From Megalobrama amblycephala (lineage: Eukaryota > Chordata > Actinopteri > Cypriniformes > Xenocyprididae), in the NCBI RefSeq assembly GCF_018812025.1, contig NC_063045.1, positions 56,199,457 through 56,263,456 on the forward strand: a stretch of 64,000 nt of DNA, written 5' to 3'. Every line of letters begins with the position of its first letter. Positions within the stretch are counted from its first letter, which is position 1. Made by a program: the position numbers and the translations under genes. Of the stretch, positions 40,235 to 60,400 are shown in pieces. The notes beneath the pieces were generated by a model. That model was not told the origin of the DNA. It made no database searches and saw only the letters and a program-made list of their open reading frames with translations.

Positions 40235-42945
40235 ATTTGCGAATAAAGCACTGTTTCCATCCTGTGAGTCGAAGTGAACAAAATCGTCAATTCCTGAGAA
40301 ACTGACCCTAAATATCAGTAAGAAAAACTGAAGTTGTTGCAGTACAAGCCACTGTACCTATATAGTAATTTTTGTATATTATAAATGACTTGCGCCTCAG
40401 ATGAAACACAACAAACGCTGTCATGTTATCTTGCGTTCAGGTGCCAGGTGTTTGTGAACGCAATCATGAGAGGCGTTTCTGGGAGGACATTATACCGAAC
40501 CACTTTAACAACTTTGCTCAGGCATTGCAAAATGACCAAAATTTGAGATGCTGTGCAATGAGATCGATTCGCTTGTTGGTCCAGTTATGCTGTCGCATCG
40601 CGAAGTCACGTCTTTTTTGATGCGCATAAAGGAATTTATTCGGTAAAGCGTTTCCATTATGGCAAGCCATTTTGACTTTTATTCATTCTCAGGATATTAA
40701 TTCTTGATATCAACAATTCAGTTCTTGATATCAGGAATTACATTTCCACTAGTAACAACGTTAATTTTTGATATCAAAAAAATAATTTTCAATAGTCAAA
40801 ATGCTAATTTTTGATATCAAGAATTACATTTTCACTAGGCCTAGTAAAAACTAGAATTCTTGATATCTGTAGTTGTATTTTCACTAGTGAAATGTCACCA
40901 GGCTGCCATGTAAATTCAAAATATAATCAAAATATGATTATATGATATCAAAAATTATGATTTTTACGAGTAAGAATTGTATTTCTGATATGTGAAATTG
41001 CAGTTTCAACTAGTAAGAAATCAATTGTTGATATCAACAATTGAATTTGAATGGCAGCCTATGGTGACATTTCACTAGTGAAAATACAATTGATATCAAG
41101 ATAGTTTTTACTAATTCTTGATATCAAAAATGAGCATTTTAAGGCGAGACACGGCAGGTGAAAACAGTTTTTTCATGCAGTGGTCAATTTTGAGATTTTG
41201 GGCCAGTTTGCTCCCTTAACATGTAAGCTTTCATGTCAAAATAAAAAATAAGTCAACATTACACATTAAGGTGGTTATATATTTTGTCAACTTGCGCCTT
41301 TAGATTTCTATCGGAAATCACCAAAAGTTAGCATTCTAACGCGAGCTCCCGTGCCGTCTCCATTCACAGAAACATGCCATGCCTCGTATCATTGTAAAGC
41401 TCTCAGTCTCATTAACAGCGCTGTCTAATCAAAATATGGACATTTCCTTTGTAGAAATAACCAACCGCGAAAGTTTGCCGGGGAATCTACAGCCGAAAAC
41501 CACATCTGATTGATCGATGTGAATTTCCGACTACGTGATTGGTTCTCAGGCGTCACGCTTCCTTGTTTATTCTGCGCCTGAGAGAAAATGCCGACAACAC
41601 CGAAATCAAAATACGGCAACAGCTGTCACTTGCAAGAGCTAGTAAAATGAAAGTAAACAACAGATTAGACGATGAAACCCCATCAGCGAGTGTCTCATCG
41701 CGTAACCTATTGTTTGGAAAGGGAAAGAGTGTGTTGGAGGGATTGGGAATGACAGCCGCGTCACACAGGAATGGCTCATAATTCACGTCACACGATTGTA
41801 TGAATTAGTCATGTGTTTGTGTTGTCCTAACTGTGCTGGATCAGGGCTGAAAATTAACATCGATCCACAGAATCATGGGTTCTGTAGCAGTGTGTTGCTG
41901 GAGTGTAGTCTGTGTGAGAGAGATAGGTACTGCAGAAGTTTGCAGTTTTTGTGACTGCTGTTATGTGTGTTTGTTAAGGTAGTTCTCTTCAGCTTAAGGC
42001 TATTGTTATTAATAATTTATTCATTTATCAATTTCCATGTGTTTATTAATACTGATATTAATAAACTGAATATATATTTTGTTTGTAGGTCGGGGGTTTC
42101 AATAGAAATAAATAACTTATACAATATAAAAACTTTAAAGGCCGTTTTCTCAAAATGAGTTTTTTCTCACACTCAGAGTCAGATATATCCACTTCAGTAG
42201 CACCTACAAGCACCAACTTTTCCAGACTTATACTTAACTATATTCTGAAGGCTTTTACAGAGGGATTTGTTGATATATCATTCCTATCCTGAATTATAGG
42301 TCATTTTACTCAAAAAAACATGGCGAAAATAGTTTTTTTAAGGCTATTGTCAGTATTCTCTAATTTATTAAAGCACAAAATAAGATATCCAGAATCCCTT
42401 CTGTAAAAGCCCTTTCATCTAATATGTCAACAAATATAACCAAAAATTTTAAACCTGGATTATTCCAATTTTCAGATTTTGTTTTTGGAAATGTGTGCAA
42501 ATGAGCATAGCCTATATTTAAGTATATAAGGCCTCATTTGCATATTAAAACATAAATTTACACAAAATTTGTAATACATTTTTTCTTATGTTTATGCCAG
42601 TAATAAACTGGAGAAGTTTCACAGTGATATCTTTTAATTTAAAAAAAAAATCCCTATTCACCTGTAGTGTCTCGCCTTAACTAGTGAAAATTGAATTGTT
42701 GATATCAATAATTAAAATCGTTACTAGTGGGAATGTAGCTAATTCCTGATATCAAGAATTCATATCCTGAGCATGAATAAAGGTCAAAACGGCTTGCCAT
42801 ATTCCATCGTAATTTATGCGCATGTTTTCGTATCGTTGAGCGCATAAGTTTTTTTTATGTGCATTTTTAGAATTTATGTGCATCTTGGCGTTTCCATCCA
42901 GCGTTTTTTATTCGATATCCCAAAATGCGCATTAAAATAGGTGGA
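40235..42945. mobile_element. GATATC-rich MITE-like element hosting a younger insertion
   Basis: 40600-41140 and 42681-42860 mirror each other: ATGCGCATAAA, GGCAAGCCATTTTGAC, ATTCTTGATATC and TCACTAGTG occur inverted on the other side. TTGATATCAA-type palindromes repeat more than ten times. GTTTCCATCC motifs near both ends suggest termini, but exact ends are uncertain. Interrupted by 41139-42680. Confidence 0.5.
41139..42680. mobile_element. TTAA-flanked TIR element, 1.54 kb
   Basis: Left TTAAGGCGAGACACGGCAGG and right, inverted, TTAAGGCGAGACACTACAGG, with TTAA at both ends. Flanking text reads through as the GATATC-rich host repeat when it is removed. Two short frames (41539-41781 plus, 41553-41786 minus) show no known domain. 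Confidence 0.8.
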
Positions 42946-43339
42946 TTGGAACATAAGTGTCGGATAGAAGCAGCGTACACTATTGAAGATGGTGGAAAAT
43001 GCAGATATTTTAAGATAACTATCAGGAAATGGCAGCAGGTTGGTAGTTATGAAGCTTGAGGTAGTTATAATGTGTCAACTATAATTATTGTTGTCTTTAC
43101 GACTCTTTCTTTTCAACCACCCCTTATCAACACAGTTTGTGTGGTGCGTCAGATGGTGCTGCCTACATGCGGAAGAGAAACCAAGGAACACCGGGAATGT
43201 CACGAATCAGAAGCCTACAGCCGTCGCGCTTTTCTGCTCACTCAATCGGTGTATTTTATTAAAAGGAGCTCTAGAACTAGGGCTTGGGCTGGTAACATGG
43301 GTTAGCTTAGTTCTGGTTGCGGTAAAAAACGGTGACATA

Positions 43340-43482
43340 GTATATGCTGCGTCTCCGCCGGGAAAATGAAGTGTATGCCCGGTTCGTTTCAGGTGCACGC
43401 CGCATCCAACGGGCATTTTATCGTCTACATTTCTAAGATCACAAGCGATTGCCAACCCGATGCATCCCTTCAGTTCACTTCG
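43340..43482 (+). other. Candidate 5' untranslated first exon of the rhobtb2-type gene
   Basis: A relatively CpG-rich stretch that ends TTCACTTCG followed by a good donor GTAAGG, 2.4 kb upstream of the first coding exon. A short ATG frame from 43366 would run into that exon out of phase and stop, so it would be an upstream frame, not an extension. Transcript evidence is needed. Confidence 0.3.
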
Positions 43483-43837
43483 GTAAGGTCTCGCGTGTTC
43501 ATAAATGTATGCGCTTGTGTAGGCTACATTAATTGTTCTCTTGAGCAGAACATGAGTATTACATAAGTTCAATGTAAAAGCTGTGTCTCAACCTACTGAG
43601 CTGCCTAACTAGACTGCATTGGTCGGGATCGTTGGCGTATTTGTGCTGCCGATTCTGAAAGCGTCTAATGACGCTGACGGCGAACATGTTTTTTGTTTAT
43701 AACACGACTCTGGAAAACTTGATTCTGATTGGTCAATAGCGACGTCTTGGGTGTATGAAAATATTTTTGTAAATTGGATATTTCGCCGTTGTCCATAGCA
43801 ACGCTAATCCTCTCTAACTTTCGAGAGGTTTCTAGAG

Positions 43838-43859
43838 AGAGAGAGAGAGAGAGAGAAAA
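43838..43859. repeat. (GA)n microsatellite
   Basis: About ten GA units. Confidence 0.85.
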
Positions 43860-44753
43860 AGAGTGCTAGCAAGTAAGAGTGCTAAGTTGTTGCTAAAAAT
43901 GTTTGCTAACAGAAAAAGTAACTTTTTCTATGCAGATTGTGGAGTAATAGTTATTAATTTGTGTTGCTGGAATGTAGGCTACTTGACTATTTCTTTAAGA
44001 CCCCCTTTGGTGAAAATCAAGTTTTTAATGTTGTTTATAATATGTTTATTATTTATATATTAGGGCCTATATTATTTTATATTTTTAATATACTTAATAT
44101 ACAAGCCATGTGCAAATTCTTCAGTCAACACCATTGCTGAGTATTTTCTCTTTAATACTGCAGTCTACCAAAGAGATGCTGTGTTCAAAACCACATATTA
44201 GCATACTACTCTTACTAATTTTACACATCTTTCTATGGCAGAAGAAGTAAGTAGAGTAGCATGCTAGTATGCAGTTCCGAATTCAGCCAGAACCAATTCC
44301 GTTAATGTGCGTAGTGGGGCTTTTCCTGTCCTATTATGCTCTGTGGGCATTTTAAGAAGAGACAGGAAAAATTGGGTACATATAGCAATATAGCAAGAAT
44401 GTAGAGGTAAAAACTATGTTAATTTTCTCCGTAGGGAAATTGGTTTTGAAAGATAACTTTTAAACCTTTAAAGACATGTCTACTGTGAGCTATGAGGTTT
44501 TTAATCAATGGTATTTGCTACTGTTGGTGCCGTCAGGCCGTATTAATTCACCTTGTTTTTAAAATAATCATATTTAACACCAGAATTCCTAGTGAAAAAC
44601 TATATTACCTATGATGCTGTACAGAAAATTACATCAATCAGTCAAAAAAAGCAACACACACCAAAATAGCTATTTAGCTCCACCCACTCCCATGAAGCAC
44701 TGTGAATGACGTAATTACGTCGTTTTCTCTAAGCTCTCAAAATACTGCTATAT

Positions 44754-44754
44754 T

Positions 44755-44837
<83 letters not shown>
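44754..44837. repeat. Compound (TG)n(TA)n microsatellite
   Basis: About 12 TG units followed by about 29 TA units. Open frames of alternating Cys/Val and Tyr/Ile here are artefacts. Confidence 0.95.
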
Positions 44838-44839
<2 letters not shown>

Positions 44840-45872
44840 AATAAACTTAAAATATATTGTTTTTATTTATATAATCACATTTGTACATAAGAAGTTTTAT
44901 ATTTCTCTATTGTTTTTTGATTATTCTGTTCACAGTGCTTAATGGGATTGTAGTTCTTTCCCTCACTAAAGCCATTAAGTACACAGTCTTGTACCTTTGT
45001 CATTTTGTCCGATTTTCAAAAACCTTTTTGCTTCAAATGAAAGTTTGTAGTGTTATGATTCACCTCATAGCTGATTGACTTAGTTCATGGATTATAACTC
45101 TTTAACAAAGACTATACCATACATAAGAGTATAATTCACTCTTCATCTTCTTCTGAGTCAGTTTCTTATTCTAACATATATGGCTGAATTAAACTGAGTG
45201 GATCAGGTAGTCCAAGCTGGTGTGATTGAGTGGAGGTGGGAACTAATTTGCATATTCATAGATCTGACCTGTGTATACTAGCAAGGAAGAGTGTAGAGTT
45301 ACATTCAAGCTATTTTAAGGCATGAGGAATTTATTTTCTCAGGGAAAAATGTTTAAATATGTCATTTTAATTAACAAAGATGAGTTTTAATGGATACAAT
45401 TAATGACTACAGGGGGACTTTAACAGTAAAATAATTTTTAATTCTTTAAAAAGTATTCATTTAATTATTTTATTTTATTTGCTTGTCCTATTTGGAAAGT
45501 AGGCGTTTAATATGTGGATGAAGTTTAAATATTCCTTACATTTCACAAACATCTGTCATACAGACTAATTGAGCGAAAAGTAGATGTAACAGTTATGATG
45601 GAATATGGCAAAATATGGATACTGCATTATAACCTATTATTATTGTTATATCACAAAGATTTTATTGTCATTTAATGACACAAGTTATTATCTTTTTGTA
45701 TCTTTGATGTTATGTCTACATAATCACATGCAATACTCAATCATTTGATTAATATTCTTGCTTGCACATTGAACATGAGCAAAAGAGTAAATATTTATAG
45801 ACATCATTTGCAGTATTATGTTTGATTGTGTAAGGAATTTATCCTCTTAATTTTGACAATTAAGTTTTATGA

Positions 45873-54473
<8,601 letters not shown>

Positions 54474-55104
54474 AGAGACGAGGGGGAATCCGTAAGGATT
54501 CTGTAAGGTACCTTACAGAAACTATGAGGTGCTGTGAACATATCTTCTTCGACAAGTCCTGCTATTAACACAGGGTTGAAATCACTGCTGGTTTCAGATC
54601 AACATCTCATCAACTGTGCTTTGAAATTCATGGTGCTTGAAGTCCTGTACAGGCATCATGTAGGGCATGGCCGCCAAACAGGTCTAAATGTAAAATGTTT
54701 ACCAAATGTGACTATAGTTGTTCTGCTTACATAAAACAGGTAGGCATCTCATCTCAAAACAAAGAAGAAACCTTTGGTGTGTTATATTGATCTAGATCAG
54801 TGGTTCCCAACATCATGCCAAAATGGTTCATAATACAAAAAATCAATTGATTTAAACACTGTGTGTATATAAATAATATTATTTATATACTTTCACAGTA
54901 TTTAACATAATGATTTAGCGTTTATTTTCATGTTTTTTAGTTTTCATTTGTTTGTTTTTTTGTTTTTTTGATAACACTTTACAATAGGTTTCCATTTGTT
55001 AACATAATCTAACAATGAAAACTACTTCTAAAGCATTTATCAATCTTTGCTTATGTTAATTTCAACATTTACTAATACTATTTACTATATAATACATACA
55101 TACA

Positions 55105-56025
55105 TACACTACCGCTCAAAAGTTTGGGATCGGTAAGATTTTTAATGTTTTTAAAAGAATTTCGTCTGCTCACCAAGGCTGCATTTACTTAATTAAAAAT
55201 ACAGTAAAATCAGTAATATTGTGAAATATTATTACAATTTAAAATAACTGTTTTCTATTTGAAAATATTTTAAAATGTAATTTATTCTTGTGTTGGCAAA
55301 GCTGAATTTTCAGCACCGTTAATCCAGTCTTCAGTGTCACATGATCCTTCAGAAATCATTCTAATATGTCAATTTGCTGCTCAAGAAACATTTATTGTAC
55401 AATAACATTTGTGTACAATATTTTTTTTTTCAGGATTCTTTGATGAATAGAAAGTTCAAAAGAACAGTGTTTATCTGAAATCTAATCTTTTGTAACATTA
55501 TAAATGTCTTTACTATCAGTTTTGATTGATTTAATGCATCCTTGCTGAATAAAAGTATTAATTTCTTTAATTTCTTTTCAAAAAAATAAAAATAAAAATT
55601 CTTACTGACCCCAAACTTTTGAACGGTAGTGTAAAATGTTACAAAAGCTTTGTATTTCAGATAAATGCTGTTCTTTTGAATTTTCTATTCATCAAGGAAT
55701 CCTGAAAAAATAAAGTACACAACTGTTTTCAACATTGATAATAATAACAAATATTTCTTGAGGAACTAAACATCATATTAGAATGATTTCTGAAGGATCA
55801 TGTGACACTGAAGACTGGAGTAATGATGCTGAAAATTCAGCTTTGCCAACACGAGAATAAATTACTTTGTAAAATATATTCAAATAGAAAACAATTATTT
55901 TAAATTGTAATAATGTTTCACAATATTACTGTTTTCACTGTATTTTTAATTAAATAAATTAAGCCTTGGTGAGCAGACGAAACTTAAGACTAAAAATCTT
56001 ACCAATCCCAAACTTTTGAGCGGTA

Positions 56026-56028
<3 letters not shown>
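55105..56028. mobile_element. Two head-to-head CTCACCAAGGCTG-family MITEs
   Basis: Copy one (55105-55632) starts ACACTACCGCTCAAAAGTTTG and ends inverted CAAACTTTTGAACGGTAGTGT. Directly after it a second copy lies in reverse orientation and ends CAAACTTTTGAGCGGTAGTA at about 56028. Together they form a palindrome of about 0.9 kb. Confidence 0.85.
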
Positions 56029-56066
<38 letters not shown>

Positions 56067-56794
56067 TTTTGGCAATTTGGCAATTTTGGTAAAAAAACAT
56101 TTACTAATGTTAACTAACGGGACTTTATTGTAAATAAATTTTATATATTTCTTTAGGTTTGACTTTTACAACTAACCAAAATAAGTTTGAGTTAACTGAT
56201 ATTTGTTTTATTTCAGCTTTATTTCAGTTACTAAAAACATTTTAATAGTTTTAGTTTTAGTTAAAATAACAATGCTGGTTTGGGCAGACATTTAACATCA
56301 ATGTTTGTTTTTCAATAGTTGTTTTTCCCTCACCCACCAATTGAGAACCACTGATCTAAAACAATTTTGCCTCAAAGCAGAACTGTGGGAACACTGAACA
56401 GTCACCCAAAGAACAAAACTAAACCTGTTTGTACAGATCGCTGTGCATTTTTAGTCAAAAATAATATTCTTAATTTTTTAGCATTGTACCTACAATGACT
56501 CTTCGTGATTCGTCCCCTGAATCATATCATATATATTCTCCTGATTATAACAGGCATGACCGTCAGGTGATCACTAGACTCTAGTGCTGAAATTATAGCG
56601 TAAAACGTGAGTTTGCCATGAAACTGTGCCTAGTCCTGTTGTTCTGAGACGTCATGGCGAGATTCTGCTGGCAGAGTCTTCCTGTGCGAGTTCCTCACTA
56701 GACGGTCATCAAGCTTATATTTTTCACTACAGCGTAGTTTGGATATTGAATTGAGTGGCAAAACATTTACACATTTAGTAAAACATTTTAAATT

Positions 56795-57007
56795 TCACGT
56801 GAATACAGGGATAGTATTCTGCCATTGATTATTCATCCTCATGTCATTCTAAACCTGTATGACTTTTTCTTCCGTGGAGGAAATAAAAAAATAAAAAAAC
56901 GCCTTTTGTTTTCCACAGCAGTCACAAGGTTTCCACAAATCACAGGTTTGGAGTTAATATGAGGGTGAGTAAATGACAATGTATTTCTGAGTGCGCTGTC
57001 CCTTTAA
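56795..57007. mobile_element. Degraded GGGATAGTTCACCC-family MITE
   Basis: TCATCCTCATGTCATTCTAAACC and TATGACTTTTTCTTC on the left, GAGGGTGAGTAAATGACAATG and GTCCCTTTAAATG on the right, in family order. Confidence 0.65.
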
Positions 57008-57499
57008 ATGTCTTGAGTTTTGTGTGAGATCTAGAGCTTGTGTAATCCTGTTTCGTGTCTTAACTGTCTTTGAGATGTAATTTAGTCTTGATACTGAATG
57101 CATAATATCACACAATCCATGGTGGTTCTGTAATTAACTAAACTGTAATGAAAGGAAATGCTTATCAATATTTAAATTTAATTATTATAAAAAATTAGTT
57201 TTGTGTAATAAATTTTTGATTTAAAACTGTCTCTGCTTAGGTTTTTATTACATCTTACAGTACACCATATAAATGTATAAAAGATGTCTGTACCTTTGTT
57301 TTGATGGAAAACAACACACACACACACACATATTTATATTCTTCTGCAATAGCAAAATAGAACAATAAATTCTAAAGAAGAAAAACTTTTATTTGAACAT
57401 GACTTTCATGTACTAACAGCTCTGTTGTTTCTGTTTAGTGTTCTATTCTGGATTCAGACTGCTTTTTATGTGTCCGTTCCTAACATTCGGTCCATCCAA

Positions 57500-60400
57500 T
57501 CAGAACTCAATGTCCCAGCCAGACTCTTCATCAGGTGGCGGCTCATCTGTATCCTCAGGAAAACAGTCAAAATTACTTGTGTCCAAAGGGCCATCCACCT
57601 GCAGAAACAATATATGTTTATTATTTCCCAAACTCATTTTCTCTGTACCAAAAGCAAGAAACAGCAAAGAAATGCATTCACTCAGGACAGCAACACTGTC
57701 TAGAAATATCTCAGACCATAATGTCTGTGATAGATGATTTCTGAGGTTGACTCAAATGTATTTTTTGACATGTGTTGACATGTTGAACGTTTATTTTGGA
57801 TATCTAGATATATAGATAGTGTTGAAATAAAAAAAATAAAAAAAAAAGGCCATGAAATGATTAATTTCTTATTCGCTCAAGAATCTCACTTACATTTGGT
57901 ATAAATGGAGGAGTCAAGGTGCCTTCACGAATACCATCCCAGTTAAACCCCTCAAACCATCTGCAAGAGACATCAAAACCAGCACAGACCCAACACATCA
58001 TGACTAAGTCTTAAATGCAGAAATGTAGCAACAATGTCAGAGCTGAAAGTTTACACAGCAGGTCATCTATACTTGTGTTTCTGGATGTCCTTCACACCGT
58101 TCTTCTGGTTGCCGAGTCTCTCGGACGGATTGTCCCTGTCAGGTTAAACATGCAAACATTATGACACATTTTATAGCATAAATCAGATACAATCAGATTA
58201 GACATCTTGCGCAAAATGACGCAAATTCTTTAGTCACCATGAAAATTGACCATCAAAACTGACGATTCTTTTTAATGGAATATTTTGTGTTTTCAACATG
58301 AGGGCGGGACATCCTGTCACTGAAATGACATCACACCAGAAGCAAACCACAACCATCCAATCAGTTCCCCATGGACAAAATCAAGCCATGCCCTACATTT
58401 TTCTTGTTTGAAAATATATCAAAATAGGGAAGAAAAGGCTATCGCAACTTCCATTTTATGCCGTAGTTACGTGGTCAGAATTTGTAAGTCACTTTCTTTC
58501 CATAACAATGCATGAAAACACTTCGTATATTATTTTGTTTAATTTCCTACACAAACCTACATAATTTATTGACTACATATGACTCTGTTAACATTAAAAA
58601 GGATAGTTCACCCAAAAAATGAAAATTCTGTCATCATTTACTCACCCTTATTTTGTTCCAAACCTGCATGAGTTTCTTTCTTCTGTTGAACACAAAAGAA
58701 GATATTTTGAAGAATGTTGGTAACCAGTTGACGCTAGCCATTGACTTTCATCAAATTTTTTTTTCCTACTATGAAAGTCAATGGCTACCGTCAACTGTCT
58801 GCCTACCAACATTCTTCAAAATATCTTATTTTAGTTTTGGGGTATTTTTGGGTGAACTATCCCTTTAAAGGTGCCATTGAACGTTTTTTTACAAGATGTA
58901 ATATAAGTCTAAGGTGTCCCCTGAATGTATCTGTGAAGTTTCAGCTCAAAATACCCCATAGATTTTTTTAAATTAATTGTTTTTAACTGCCTATTTTGAG
59001 GCATCATTAGAAATGCGCCGATTCAGGCTGTGGCCCCTTTAATTGCTCCACTCTCTGCCCCCTCCCTAGCTCTCGACTCTATCATTGCACAGTTCACACA
59101 GCTAATATAACCCTCAAAATGGATCTTTACAAAGTGTTCGTCATGCAGCATGTCTAATCGCATAAGTATGGTATTTATTTGGATGTTTACATTTGATTCT
59201 GAATGAGTTTGAGGCTATGCTCCGTGGCTAACGGCTAATGCTACACTGTTGGAGAGATTTATAATGAATGAAGTTGTGTTTATGCATTATACAGACTGCA
59301 AGTGTTTAAAAATGAAAATAGCGACGGCTCTCTTGTCTCCGTGAATACAGTAAGAAACGATGGTATCTTTAACCACATTTAACAGTACATTAGCAACATG
59401 CTAACGAAACATTTAGAAAGACAATTTACAAATATCACTAAAAATATCATGATATCATGGATCATGTCAGTTATTATTGCTCCATCTGCCATTTTTCGCT
59501 GTTGTCCTTGCTTGCTTACCTAGTCTGATGATTCAGCTGTGCACAGATCCAGACGTTAATACTGGCTGCCCTTGTCTAATGCCTTGAACATGAGCTGGCA
59601 TATGCAAATATTGGGGGCGTACACCCCGACTGTTACGTAACAGCCGGTGTTATGTTGAGATTCGCCTGTTCTTCGGAGGTCTTTTAAACAAATGAGATTT
59701 ATATAAGAAGGAGGAAACAATGGAGTTTGAGACTCACTGTATGTCATTTCCATGTACTGAACTCTTGTTACTCAACTATGCCGAGGTAAATTCAATTTTC
59801 AATTCGATGGCACCTTTAACGCTTAAATATATAGTGTCCATGAATGCTGTGTAGTTAGGCAGCTCCCTTGGCTTTTAAACAGGCTCACTCCATCTCTGTA
59901 CCTGCACAGTCTCTTGATTAAGTTTGCAGCACTCTTGGTGATTTTCTTGGGAAACTCCACCATATCGATTCCTCGAAGAATAATGTTATACGTCTTCATG
60001 GGATCTGACCCTGAGAAAGGTGGGCTTGGATGGAAAGAGGAAACTGGGGTTTAATGTTAATAATTAGAAGAGGCAAAGTGTGAATTTCACTTCCTGGGAT
60101 TCTGGGAACAAAAAACGTTACGCTGGTTAATAATGTCATTAGTAAATGGCCAACCTTCCGCTCAGCAGCTCAAAGATGAGGATTCCAAGAGACCAGCAGT
60201 CGGCCGAGACATCATGACCTTTATTTAGGATGATCTCAGGGGCCACGTACTCTGGAGTTCCACAAAATGTCCACGTCTTCTTCCCCAAGCCAACTTTTTT
60301 AGCAAAACCAAAGTCCGTCTAAAAAAAATACAATGACTATTCTTTGCTATTTGAATATTTGGTTGGTAAATGTACACAAGTTTAGGCACAATTGACTGAA

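Larger units (their letters stand above)
54474..57499. other. Intergenic region between convergent gene 3' ends
   Basis: Three kilobases containing the 3' untranslated regions of both genes, whose ends I cannot place, plus MITEs (below), a (TA)n run at about 56026-56060 and a (CA)n run at 57312-57329. Confidence 0.6.

Noticed and set aside
43366..43566. 66-codon ATG frame upstream of rhobtb2 as its N-terminus
   Set aside because: Joining at the GTAAGG donor puts it out of phase with the first coding exon and gives a stop at once.
44702..44942. Open frames over the TG/TA microsatellite
   Set aside because: Dinucleotide repeats yield Cys-Val and Tyr-Ile runs without a stop.
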